A stretch of DNA of 9,122 bases from Marmoricola sp. (GTDB lineage: Bacteria > Actinomycetota > Actinomycetes > Propionibacteriales > Nocardioidaceae). The notes under the pieces were generated by a model. It made no database searches and was not told the DNA's origin. It worked only from the letters and a program-made list of their open reading frames with translations. This document shows, in pieces, positions 1-6,752 of the stretch. Position 1 is the stretch's first letter, and the number at the start of each line of letters is the position of its first letter. Position numbers and translations under genes: made by a program. Where the stretch lies: assembly GCA_030151765.1 (NCBI GenBank), contig JASLCW010000380.1:1-9122 (forward strand), in the 5' to 3' direction.

Positions 1-1
1 C

Positions 2-748
2 GGCAAGACCGAGCTGGCCAAGTCGCTGGCCGACTTCCTCTTCGACGACGAGCGCGCGATCGTGCGCATCGACATGAGCGAGTACTCCGAGAAGCACTCG
101 GTGTCGCGACTGGTCGGCGCCCCTCCGGGCTATGTCGGGTACGACGAGGGCGGGCAGCTGACCGAGGCGGTACGCCGTCGCCCCTACTCCGTCGTGCTCC
201 TCGACGAGGTGGAGAAGGCCCATCCCGAGGTCTTCGACATCCTGCTGCAGGTGCTCGACGACGGTCGCCTGACCGACGGGCAGGGTCGCACGGTCGACTT
301 CCGCAACACCCTGCTGATCCTGACCAGCAACCTGGGCTCGCAGTTCCTGATCGACCAGGCCACCGACGAGAAGACCAAGCACGACGCCGTCATGGCCGTC
401 GTACGCCAGTCCTTCAAGCCGGAATTCCTCAACCGTCTCGACGAGATCGTCATGTTCGACGCGCTCGACAAGGACGAGCTGGCGCACATCGTCGACCTGC
501 AGCTGCACGCCTTCGATGACCGGCTGGCTCCCCGACGGATCACCGTCACGGTGTCCGAGGGCGCCCGCGCCTGGCTGACCGAACACGGCTACGACCCGGC
601 GTACGGTGCTCGTCCGCTGCGTCGCCTGGTCCAGTCGGCGATCGGGGATCCCCTTGCCCGGATGCTGATCGCCGGCCAGATCCTCGACGGCCAGAGCGTC
701 AAGGTCGACCTCGAGGGAGACGGTCTCGCGCTGACCGTCGCCGGCTGA
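2..748 (+). CDS. clpB: ATP-dependent chaperone ClpB, C-terminal part (5' end outside window)
   Basis: ClpB is the cytoplasmic Hsp100 hexameric disaggregase that threads aggregated proteins through its pore and works with DnaK. Only 248 residues are present: the second AAA+ module from the end of its Walker A (GKTEL, nt 2-16) to the stop. Visible in order are the pore loop GYVGYDEGG (about nt 128-154), Walker B VVLLDEVEKAHP (about nt 191-226), sensor 1 LTSN (to nt 331) and sensor 2 GARPLRR (about nt 605-625), followed by the small C-terminal domain. The frame is open from base 2, so the GTG at 62 is an internal valine and not a start. ClpC/ClpA share this module; the C-terminal sequence and lack of an extension fit ClpB better. 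No heat-shock operator can be judged because the promoter lies upstream. The gene appears intact here and is followed by a strong inverted repeat. Confidence 0.93.
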   Translation, partial: GKTELAKSLADFLFDDERAIVRIDMSEYSEKHSVSRLVGAPPGYVGYDEGGQLTEAVRRRPYSVVLLDEVEKAHPEVFDILLQVLDDGRLTDGQGRTVDFRNTLLILTSNLGSQFLIDQATDEKTKHDAVMAVVRQSFKPEFLNRLDEIVMFDALDKDELAHIVDLQLHAFDDRLAPRRITVTVSEGARAWLTEHGYDPAYGARPLRRLVQSAIGDPLARMLIAGQILDGQSVKVDLEGDGLALTVAG

Positions 749-753
749 GCTCG

Positions 754-793
754 GGCTTCCATGCCCTCCTGATTCAATGGGGGCATGGAAGCC
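754..793 (+). terminator. 13-bp perfect inverted repeat after clpB, overlapping the next start codon
   Basis: The arms GGCTTCCATGCCC (754-766) and GGGCATGGAAGCC (781-793) are exact reverse complements separated by 14 nt. The hairpin begins 6 nt after the clpB stop, which suits a transcript end. There is no good U-run after the right arm (AGTCCTTCTG), so this would be a non-canonical terminator or a stabilising 3' stem. The right arm contains the ATG at 785 of the downstream membrane-protein gene, so in any read-through mRNA the start codon would be base-paired. The complementarity is seen directly; the role is inferred. Confidence 0.6.
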
Positions 794-1840
794 AGTCCTT
801 CTGAACGCCCGACGATCGTCGTCGTCGGGGTCGGTGTGGTCTGCGTGGCCGCGGTGCTCTTCCTCGCTCAGGCCTGGGACTCGCTGGCCTCCATCGGCTC
901 GGCGGCGACGCAGGACTCCTTCCGGCGGGCGGTCGAGGGCCACCAGATGTCGGTGGAGGAGCTGACCGGCATCGTCCGGGCGGGCCGGATCGTCGCGGCG
1001 GCGGCTGCCGCCGTCTGTGCCGTCTTCGCGCTGTCCGCCCTCGGTGGACGCCGCGATTCCCGGATCGCGCTGACGATCGGTGCCGCCGTGGTCGCCTTCG
1101 GGGGCCTGCTGATCAACCCGCTCCTGGACGTCACGCTCGTCTTCGGTGCCTTCCTGGTCGTCGGCAGCGCGCCCGCGCGGGCCTGGTACGCCGGCCGCCC
1201 GCTGCCGAAGCCGCAGGAGCGTTCCCAGGCCGCATCCGTCAGGCCCGCCGAGCCGATGCCGTCCTTCCCGGTGCCGGCCCCGGTGGTCGTCCAGACTCCC
1301 GTCGTCCGGGAGAAGCCCACCGGCCCGCGCCCGACGGCCCTCCTGACCGCGCTGGCGTGCTTGTGGGGCGGCATCGGCCTCGCCCTTCTCGTGATCGCCG
1401 GTGCGCTGCTCGCGCTGCTCGACGACCGCGCCGGGCTGGTTGCCTGGACCCGCGCGCGCCTCGGTCTCGATCCGCTGTCGGTGAGTGCGCTGCAGGCGGC
1501 GGCGATCGTCACGGTCGGGCTCGTCCTCGTGGGGTTCAGCCTGCTGCTGTTGGCGATTCTCGGTCTCGCGGTCTTCCGCGGCGGTTCGACGGCCCGCTTC
1601 CTCCTCCTGCTCGCCACGGTCGGCGGGGCGGGTCTCGGCTTCGGTGCGGTCGCCGGGGCGCACCTCTCCGGTCCGGCCCTCGCCGGGGTCCTGCTCGCCT
1701 CGATCGCCGGCGTCGTGTCGCTGGTGCTGCTGATGACGCCGTCGGTCTCGGAGTACTTCGGGGACCGCCCGGCCGCCGAGGTGGTTCCCCCGATCTCGCC
1801 GCCGCCGACGGACGAGCATCGATTCCCGCCCTCCTGGTGA
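785..1840 (+). CDS. Polytopic membrane protein with duplicated four-helix module, function unknown
   Basis: I do not recognise a named family. The 351-residue product has hydrophobic stretches at about residues 10-28, 66-87, 93-110, 114-130, 184-211, 234-263, 269-291 and 296-317. A proline-rich linker (about 138-183) separates two halves of four segments each, and a Pro-rich tail follows. The halves look alike: each starts with one helix, a polar loop ending in SVxxL, then three helices, with a Gly-rich turn before S/T-(A)-R and a closing aromatic-G-R/D-RP motif (WYAGRP at 134-139; EYFGDRP at 323-329). This suggests an ancient internal duplication. No catalytic or binding motif is evident. 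The ATG at 785 is the only start that keeps the first helix, but it lies inside the post-clpB inverted repeat, and the GGGGG run 1 nt upstream is too close for a normal ribosome site. It could instead be translated by coupling or from a leaderless transcript. Confidence 0.75.
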   Translation: MEASPSERPTIVVVGVGVVCVAAVLFLAQAWDSLASIGSAATQDSFRRAVEGHQMSVEELTGIVRAGRIVAAAAAAVCAVFALSALGGRRDSRIALTIGAAVVAFGGLLINPLLDVTLVFGAFLVVGSAPARAWYAGRPLPKPQERSQAASVRPAEPMPSFPVPAPVVVQTPVVREKPTGPRPTALLTALACLWGGIGLALLVIAGALLALLDDRAGLVAWTRARLGLDPLSVSALQAAAIVTVGLVLVGFSLLLLAILGLAVFRGGSTARFLLLLATVGGAGLGFGAVAGAHLSGPALAGVLLASIAGVVSLVLLMTPSVSEYFGDRPAAEVVPPISPPPTDEHRFPPSW

Positions 1841-1854
1841 GGATCGGCGTGGGC

Positions 1855-1860
1855 TAGTGT
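1855..1860 (+). promoter_or_regulatory. Probable -10 box (TAGTGT) for the thiBPQ operon
   Basis: TAGTGT fits the actinobacterial TAnnnT -10 pattern. It sits 15 nt after the stop of the preceding gene and would start RNA at about 1866-1868, just before the first stem of the TPP aptamer, which begins at 1872. I see no convincing -35 hexamer at 16-18 nt upstream. The placement relative to the riboswitch is the main support. Confidence 0.45.
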
Positions 1861-1867
1861 TGCCCGC

Positions 1868-1962
1868 GTAACGACAGGGGAGCGCCCGGAGGCGCTGAGA
1901 GTGCGGAGATTCGCCGCAGACCCTCGAACCTGATCCGGTTCAGACCGGCGTAGGAAGTCGAA
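1868..1962 (+). ncRNA. TPP riboswitch (THI element) controlling thiBPQ
   Basis: The conserved THI-box cores are present: CTGAGA at 1895-1900 and ACCTGATCCGGTT at 1928-1940, followed by ACCGGCGTAGG at 1944-1954. The helices can be drawn: P1 CGAC (1872-1875) with GTCG (1957-1960); P2 AGGG (1876-1879) with CCCT (1921-1924); P3 AGCGCC (1881-1886) with GGCGCT (1891-1896); an optional P3a stem TGCGG (1902-1906) with CCGCA (1914-1918); P4 CCT (1929-1931) with AGG (1952-1954); and P5 CCGGT (1935-1939) with ACCGG (1944-1948). Thiamine pyrophosphate binding turns such genes off. The 3' strand of P1 ends immediately before the Shine-Dalgarno AAGGAG (1961-1966), 8 nt from the thiB ATG, and there is no terminator hairpin or U-run. 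Control is therefore most likely at translation initiation. Confidence 0.93.
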
Positions 1963-1974
1963 GGAGAAACGCAC

Positions 1975-3018
1975 ATGCGTTGGTTGTTCGCTGCCGCCAC
2001 GGCAGTCGTCATGGCGGCATCGGTCTCTGCCTGCGGGAGTACGACGAACTCGCAGCAGTCGAAGACGATCGTGGTCGCCACCCATGACTCGTGGGCGATG
2101 CCGAAGCCGGTCCTGGCCGCCTTCGAGAAGCGCACCGGCTATCACGTGAAGATCGAGCAGCAGGGTGATGCCGGCGAGCTCACCAACAAGCTGGTGCTCA
2201 CCAAGGACTCGCCGATCGCCGATGTCGTCTACGGCATCGACAACACCTTCGCCACCAGGGCGACGGACGCCGGAGTCATCGCGGACTACCGCTCGCCCGC
2301 ACTCCCGTCGTCGGCGCAGGCCTTCGAACTTCCGGGCGATGCGGCCAAGCAGCTCAATCCCGTCGATTACAGCGATGTCTGCGTCAACGTGGACGACCAG
2401 TGGTTCGCCCAGCACCACCTCGCCCTCCCGGCGAGCTTCGACGATCTGACCAAGCCGGCTTACAAGAACCTGCTCGTCGTACCGGCGGCCACGACCTCGT
2501 CGCCGGGCCTCGCCTTCCTGGTCGCGACGATCGCGGCGAAGGGTGCCGGCTGGCAGTCCTACTGGAAGGCCCTGCTCGCCAACGGCGCGAAGGTCGTACC
2601 CGGCTGGACCGAGGCCTGGCAGGGCGACTACACCGACGGTGGCGGCGGTGGTTCCCGCCCGATCGTGGTCTCGTACTCATCCTCGCCGCCCGACACCATC
2701 GCGAAGGGCGCCACCAAGCCGCGCACCAGCGCCCTGCTGGGCACCTGCTTCCGTCAGGTCGAGTACGCCGGTGTCGTCGCCGGCGCGAGCAATTCCAAGG
2801 GAGCCGAGGCATTCGTCGACTTCCTGCTGAGCAAGGCGGCGCAGTCCTCGATGCCGGAGAACATGTACGTCTATCCGGTCAGCCCCGAGGCGAGCATTCC
2901 CGCCGCCTGGTCGAAGTGGGCGCCGGCATCGAAGCATCCGTGGGCGATGGCGCCGCAGACCATCACCGCCGACCGCTCCCAGTGGCTGAGCCAGTGGCGG
3001 GGGCTGCTCGCGAAGTGA
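1975..3018 (+). CDS. thiB: Thiamine-binding lipoprotein of ABC importer
   Basis: ThiB captures thiamine (and its phosphates in some species) outside the membrane and delivers it to ThiP. The 347-residue product starts with a lipoprotein signal: hydrophobic residues 4-16, then VSAC with the lipidated cysteine at 20 and Gly at +2. The mature part is a type-2 periplasmic binding fold. Segments resembling enterobacterial ThiB are ATHDSW (35-40), ADVVYGIDN (82-90), TSSPGLAFL (174-182), GWTEAW (210-215) and VSYSSSPP (232-239); the Trp and Tyr residues are the expected aromatic cage for the thiamine rings. A run of five glycines (222-226) sits in a loop just before the last of these. The start is supported by AAGGAG at 1961-1966. 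It is the first gene of the riboswitch-controlled operon, with thiP following after 7 nt. Iron- and polyamine-binding relatives are less likely given the TPP riboswitch. Confidence 0.93.
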   Translation: MRWLFAAATAVVMAASVSACGSTTNSQQSKTIVVATHDSWAMPKPVLAAFEKRTGYHVKIEQQGDAGELTNKLVLTKDSPIADVVYGIDNTFATRATDAGVIADYRSPALPSSAQAFELPGDAAKQLNPVDYSDVCVNVDDQWFAQHHLALPASFDDLTKPAYKNLLVVPAATTSSPGLAFLVATIAAKGAGWQSYWKALLANGAKVVPGWTEAWQGDYTDGGGGGSRPIVVSYSSSPPDTIAKGATKPRTSALLGTCFRQVEYAGVVAGASNSKGAEAFVDFLLSKAAQSSMPENMYVYPVSPEASIPAAWSKWAPASKHPWAMAPQTITADRSQWLSQWRGLLAK

Positions 3019-3025
3019 CCGGTCG

Positions 3026-4663
3026 ATGACCATCGCGCGGCGGGTGCTCGGCGCGACCGCCCTGGTCACGCTGCCGCTGGCCGCGCTGGGGGTCTTCGTC
3101 CTGCTCCCGCTCGGCGCCATGCTGCGGCGCGGCGTCTGGCCGGGCGGCCACTTCGATCCCGGTGCCGTCTGGCGCACGCTCACCGCTCCGCAGGTGTTGC
3201 GGGTGCTGTGGTTCACCGTCTGGACGGCAGGGATCGCGACGATCGTCGCGCTGCTCCTCGGTGTCGTTCTCGCTTATGCCTGCTATCGCCTGCGCTTCCC
3301 GGGGCGCGGGCTGGTGCGCACGATCGCGATCGTGCCCTTCGCGCTGCCGACCGTGGTCGTCGGCATCGCCTTCACCCGGCTCTTCGATCCGGGCGGCCTC
3401 TTCGGCGGCTTGGGCTGGAGCGGTACGCCGGCGGCGATCGTGATCGGCCTGGCCTTCATGAACATCGGGCTCGTGATGCGCACGGTCGGCGCCCACTGGG
3501 AGAGCCTCGACGTACGACGCGAACAGGCTGCCGCGGCCCTGGGTGCCACTCCCCGGCAGGTCTTCGTCTCGGTCACGCTGCCCGCACTCCTGCCGAGCGT
3601 GCTGGCCGCCGCGAGTGTCGTCTTCCTCTTCTGCGCCACGTCCTTCGGCATCGTGCTGACGATGGGTGGACTGCGCTACTCCAACGTCGAGACGGAGATC
3701 TACCTGCTCACCACGCAGGAGCTTGACCTCACGTCGGCGGCGGCACTGTCGCTGGTGCAGATCCTCATCATCGTCGCCCTGCTGGTCGTCATCGGACGGT
3801 TGCGCCGGCGCGGCTCCGTCGTGGACCGAAGGGTGGCACCGCCGCGTCGGCCGCAGCTGCGGGACGTGCCGGTGCTGGCTGTCGCCGCGGTCGTGATCGC
3901 GGCGTTGCTGGTCCCGGTCGCCTCGTTGCTCTCCGCGTCTTTGCGCCGCGACGGCAGCTGGTCCCTCGACAACTACCGTGCGCTCGCGAGGCCGGGAGCG
4001 ACCTCGGACCTGCCGTCGGTGACGGCTGCGATCGGCAATTCCTTCGGGATCGCCGCGGTCGCGACGGTGCTGGCGCTCGTCCTCGGCGGACTCGTCGCCT
4101 ATGTCGTCTCCCGCCGGCCGGCTGGGCGCCTCGCGCGCCGGCTCGTGAGCGCCTTCGACGGTGCCTTCATGTTGCCCCTGGGCGTCTCGGCGGTGACCGT
4201 CGGCTTCGGCTTCCTGATCACCCTCAACAGGCCGCCCCTCGACCTGCGCACCTCGCAGGTGCTGATCCCGATCGCGCAGGCGATGGTCGCGCTGCCGCTC
4301 GTCGTACGCACGGTCGCCCCGGTGTGGCGCGGCATCGACGATCGTCAGCGGCAGGCGGCCGCAAGTCTCGGTGCGGGGCCGTGGCGGGTCTTCCGGACCG
4401 TTGACCTCGCCGCCGGCTGGCGTCCCTTCCTGGCGGCGGCCGGCTTCGCCCTCGCGGTGTCGCTGGGTGAGTTCGGCGCCACCAGCTTCCTGGCGCGCAG
4501 CGACCAGCCGACGCTGCCGGTGCTGATCTACCGCCTGATGGGACATCCGGGTGTGGACAACTTCGGGCTGGCGATGGCTGCCTCGACGATCCTCGCCGGC
4601 ACCGCGGCGCTGGCAATGCTTCTGGTGGAAGGCCTCCGGGTGTCGGCGACGGGAACCTTCTGA
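3026..4663 (+). CDS. thiP: Thiamine ABC transporter permease (two fused permease domains)
   Basis: This is the membrane channel of the importer, embedded in the cytoplasmic membrane and docking with ThiQ. The 545-residue length and duplicated architecture match ThiP, in which two six-helix permease domains are fused in one chain. Each half has the cytoplasmic EAA coupling motif: EQAAAALGATPRQVF at about 166-180 and RQAAASLGAGPWRVF at about 442-456. Many hydrophobic helices are evident, for example residues 12-32, 63-86, 100-118, 134-153, 189-212, 238-256, 280-302, 338-361, 379-400, 411-430, 467-490 and 514-535. The midpoint has a basic linker (258-280). The ATG at 3026 lies 7 nt after thiB and keeps the first helix; no strong ribosome site precedes it, so translation is probably coupled to thiB. 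The stop overlaps the thiQ start. Confidence 0.93.
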   Translation: MTIARRVLGATALVTLPLAALGVFVLLPLGAMLRRGVWPGGHFDPGAVWRTLTAPQVLRVLWFTVWTAGIATIVALLLGVVLAYACYRLRFPGRGLVRTIAIVPFALPTVVVGIAFTRLFDPGGLFGGLGWSGTPAAIVIGLAFMNIGLVMRTVGAHWESLDVRREQAAAALGATPRQVFVSVTLPALLPSVLAAASVVFLFCATSFGIVLTMGGLRYSNVETEIYLLTTQELDLTSAAALSLVQILIIVALLVVIGRLRRRGSVVDRRVAPPRRPQLRDVPVLAVAAVVIAALLVPVASLLSASLRRDGSWSLDNYRALARPGATSDLPSVTAAIGNSFGIAAVATVLALVLGGLVAYVVSRRPAGRLARRLVSAFDGAFMLPLGVSAVTVGFGFLITLNRPPLDLRTSQVLIPIAQAMVALPLVVRTVAPVWRGIDDRQRQAAASLGAGPWRVFRTVDLAAGWRPFLAAAGFALAVSLGEFGATSFLARSDQPTLPVLIYRLMGHPGVDNFGLAMAASTILAGTAALAMLLVEGLRVSATGTF

Positions 4664-5685
4664 TGGCACTGGAAGTCAGCTCACTGAGCGTCCGCTTCGA
4701 CGGCGTCGACGTCGTCGACGAGGTCTCCTTCGGAGTGCCCGACGGTACGACGGTCGCCGTGCTCGGGCCCTCGGGTTGTGGCAAGTCGACGCTCTTGCGT
4801 GCGATCGCAGGCCTGGAGACACCGCACTCGGGGCAGATCAGCTGGGACGGCGAGAACCTCGCCGGAACGCCGACGCACCGCCGCGGCACCGCGCTGATGT
4901 TCCAGGACGGTCAGCTCTTCCCGGGCCAGTCCGTGGCCCGCAATGTCGGCTACCCGATGCGCCTGAGGCGTCGACCGCGACGGGAGATCGTTCGCCGCGT
5001 CGAGGAGCTGTTGACGACGGTCGGCCTTCAGGACAAGGCGGATCGGCTGCCCGAGATGCTCTCGGGAGGTGAGCGGCAGCGGGTCGCGCTCGCCCGCGCA
5101 CTCGCGGTGTCCCCGCGCCTGCTGTTGCTCGACGAACCGATGAGTGCGCTCGATCGCGATCTGCGCGAGAGCCTCGCCCGGCAGTTGCGGACCATCCTCG
5201 CCGAGGCCGGCCGGCCGGCGATCCTGGTCACCCATGACCAGGAGGAGGCCTTCGCGGTCGCCGACCGGATCGTCCTGATGCGCTCCGGCCGGATCGTGCA
5301 GCAGGGCAGTCTGGTCGAGGTCTGGTCGGCTCCCGCCGATGCCTGGGCGGCGCGCTTCCTCGGCTATCCGACGGTCCTCGAGGGCGCGGCCGCCGGCTTC
5401 GTCCACGACCTCGTCGGTGCGACTGAGGGGTGGGCCGAGGTCGCGCTGCGCCGCTCGGCACTGCGCCTGGACCCGGACGGCCGGCTCGAGGGCAGGGTCG
5501 TCGAGGTGTACGCCGGCCCCGAGGTCGTCCGGCTCCGGGTTGATCTTCCCGAGCTGGGACAGGTGGACGCGGTGGCCGATCCCGGTACGGCCGCACGCCC
5601 CGGCGACACGATCGGTCTGGGCATCGATGCCTCGCGGATCGCCCCGGTCGGTATCGGCGGGCAGCGTCGTACCGGCGCCTCCTAG
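4663..5685 (+). CDS. thiQ: Thiamine ABC transporter ATP-binding protein with C-terminal extension
   Basis: ThiQ hydrolyses ATP on the cytoplasmic face to drive thiamine import through ThiP. The 340-residue product has all ABC ATPase motifs: Walker A GPSGCGKST (35-43), Q-loop at Gln81 (FQDGQLFP), signature LSGGERQR (133-140), Walker B LLLLDE (153-158) followed by the D-loop SALD (161-164), and the switch His191 (VTHDQEEA). The nucleotide-binding domain ends at about residue 240. The remaining roughly 100 residues look like a TOBE-type beta-rich domain, as found in MalK, PotA and FbpC. E. coli ThiQ is only about 230 residues and lacks it. The ATG overlaps the thiP stop by one base (TGATG), typical of translational coupling. 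Sequence alone would also fit an iron or polyamine ATPase; the thiamine assignment rests on the operon and riboswitch. Confidence 0.9.
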   Translation: MALEVSSLSVRFDGVDVVDEVSFGVPDGTTVAVLGPSGCGKSTLLRAIAGLETPHSGQISWDGENLAGTPTHRRGTALMFQDGQLFPGQSVARNVGYPMRLRRRPRREIVRRVEELLTTVGLQDKADRLPEMLSGGERQRVALARALAVSPRLLLLDEPMSALDRDLRESLARQLRTILAEAGRPAILVTHDQEEAFAVADRIVLMRSGRIVQQGSLVEVWSAPADAWAARFLGYPTVLEGAAAGFVHDLVGATEGWAEVALRRSALRLDPDGRLEGRVVEVYAGPEVVRLRVDLPELGQVDAVADPGTAARPGDTIGLGIDASRIAPVGIGGQRRTGAS

Positions 5686-5688
5686 ACT
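5683..5688 (+). promoter_or_regulatory. Probable -10 box (TAGACT) for a leaderless PAP2 transcript, containing the thiQ stop
   Basis: TAGACT fits TAnnnT and lies 8 nt upstream of the ATG at 5697, so transcription would begin at or within a few bases of the start codon. Its first three bases are the thiQ stop codon TAG. No Shine-Dalgarno sequence precedes the ATG (TGTCGCCTT), which agrees with a leaderless mRNA. A convincing -35 is not seen. Confidence 0.5.
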
Positions 5689-5696
5689 GTCGCCTT

Positions 5697-6752
5697 ATGA
5701 AACGCGGCGCCTACACCCTGTTGGTTGCCAATGCCGTGGTCATGGTCGTGATCACCGTGATCGTGAGTGTCTCCCTCGGGCACCCGCTGCGTGATCCCGA
5801 CGGCTTCCTCGGTCCGGCCTGGATCCGGATGCCGCTGCTGATCGGCTTCGCCTTCGCCGCCGATGTCGTACCGCGGACGCTCTTCCGCGCCCGGCTGCGT
5901 CCGAAGCGGCTCCTCCCCGAGGCGAGGACACTGATCAAGGAGCACTGGACCCGCGACCGGATCGTCCTCGTCGTCGTGGGTGCGCTGGCCTTCTACGCGA
6001 CGTACGTCAGCTATCGCAATCTGAAGAACTTCCTGCCCTTCGTCCGGCCGGGCCACTTCGACTACGCGATGCACCACCTGGACCGCTGGCTGCTCTTCGG
6101 CAACGACCCGGCGATCCTGTTGCACAACATGCTGGGCGTCGGCGTCTCCGCCCAGTTCCTCTCCTGGATCTATCTGCTCTTCCTGCCGATGGTGCCGATC
6201 ACGGTGATCGCGTGGGCGGTCTGGTCGCGCAATGTCGGCTTCGGGCTCTGGTACGTCACCGCCGACTGCCTGGTCTGGACCCTCGGTACGGCGAGCTACT
6301 ACATGATCCCGACCCTGGGCCCCGGATTCGCCTTCCCCTATCTCTACACGGATCTGGACCACACGGGCGTGACCACGCTGCAGGACTCGCTCTCCAACGG
6401 GCGCGAGCACATCCTGTGGATCAATCCCTTCTCGGACAGCGTCCAGTCGGTCGCGGGCTTCGCCTCGCTGCACGTCGGCATCACGCTGATGACCTGCCTG
6501 GTCGCGCACTACACCGTGCGCCAGCGCTGGATCCGGGTGCTGTTGTGGATCAACCTCGTGCTGGTGATCATCTCGACCACCTACTTCGGCTGGCACTACA
6601 TCGCCGACGACATCGCGGGCGCCTTCATCGCCTTCGTCGGTGTGTACGCCGCGGGCTGGGCGACCGGTCAGAAGTTCGACACGGTGGCCCGCGACCGGGT
6701 CGTGAAGAGGGGTGCTCCGGTGCCCGAAATGGAGCCGAATCCGGCGTCCTGA
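5697..6752 (+). CDS. PAP2-superfamily integral membrane protein, inositolphosphotransferase (AUR1/PAP2_3)-like
   Basis: PAP2-fold membrane enzymes break or transfer lipid phosphate or phosphoryl head groups by way of a phospho-histidine intermediate. The 351-residue product has about eight hydrophobic segments (roughly 6-26, 43-60, 88-107, 150-177, 183-203, 255-272, 279-295, 306-324). Two PAP2 motifs are visible: ASLH (256-259) at the start of a helix, corresponding to the usual PSGH, and GWHYIADDIAG (298-308), corresponding to the SRxxxGxHYxxDxxAG motif with nucleophile His300 and Asp304. The classical KxxxxxxRP motif is not seen; an aromatic stretch with IPTLGPG (204-210) lies where AUR1-type proteins carry a Pro-rich loop. 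I therefore favour the PAP2_3 (AUR1-like) branch over simple phosphatases. The substrate is unknown; a phosphoinositol- or lipid-head-group transfer would suit an actinomycete. The start is set by the near-zero leader after the TAGACT box. It has its own promoter and is not clearly part of the thi operon. Confidence 0.82.
   Translation: MKRGAYTLLVANAVVMVVITVIVSVSLGHPLRDPDGFLGPAWIRMPLLIGFAFAADVVPRTLFRARLRPKRLLPEARTLIKEHWTRDRIVLVVVGALAFYATYVSYRNLKNFLPFVRPGHFDYAMHHLDRWLLFGNDPAILLHNMLGVGVSAQFLSWIYLLFLPMVPITVIAWAVWSRNVGFGLWYVTADCLVWTLGTASYYMIPTLGPGFAFPYLYTDLDHTGVTTLQDSLSNGREHILWINPFSDSVQSVAGFASLHVGITLMTCLVAHYTVRQRWIRVLLWINLVLVIISTTYFGWHYIADDIAGAFIAFVGVYAAGWATGQKFDTVARDRVVKRGAPVPEMEPNPAS

Noticed and set aside
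777..965. Alternative small frame starting at the ATG at 777
   Set aside because: It has better room for a ribosome site but encodes a Ser/Arg-rich shadow of the 785 frame with no hydrophobic or domain pattern.
868..2418. 516-codon open frame on the minus strand
   Set aside because: It is antisense to the membrane-protein gene, the riboswitch and thiB, has low-complexity Arg/Gly/Ala content and no recognisable domain. It is a typical high-GC shadow frame.
2963..4669. 568-codon open frame on the minus strand
   Set aside because: It lies opposite thiP, is rich in Arg, Gln, Glu, Gly and His with no fold-like pattern, and mirrors the plus-strand codon bias. The plus-strand permease is unambiguous.
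4663..5685. Iron- or polyamine-importer ATPase
   Set aside because: The C-terminal extension would fit, but the TPP riboswitch, the ThiB-like binding protein and the fused ThiP-type permease make a thiamine importer the better reading.
5682..6596. 304-codon open frame on the minus strand opposite the PAP2 gene
   Set aside because: Highly charged repetitive composition, no motif, and complete overlap with a gene that has clear helices and catalytic residues.
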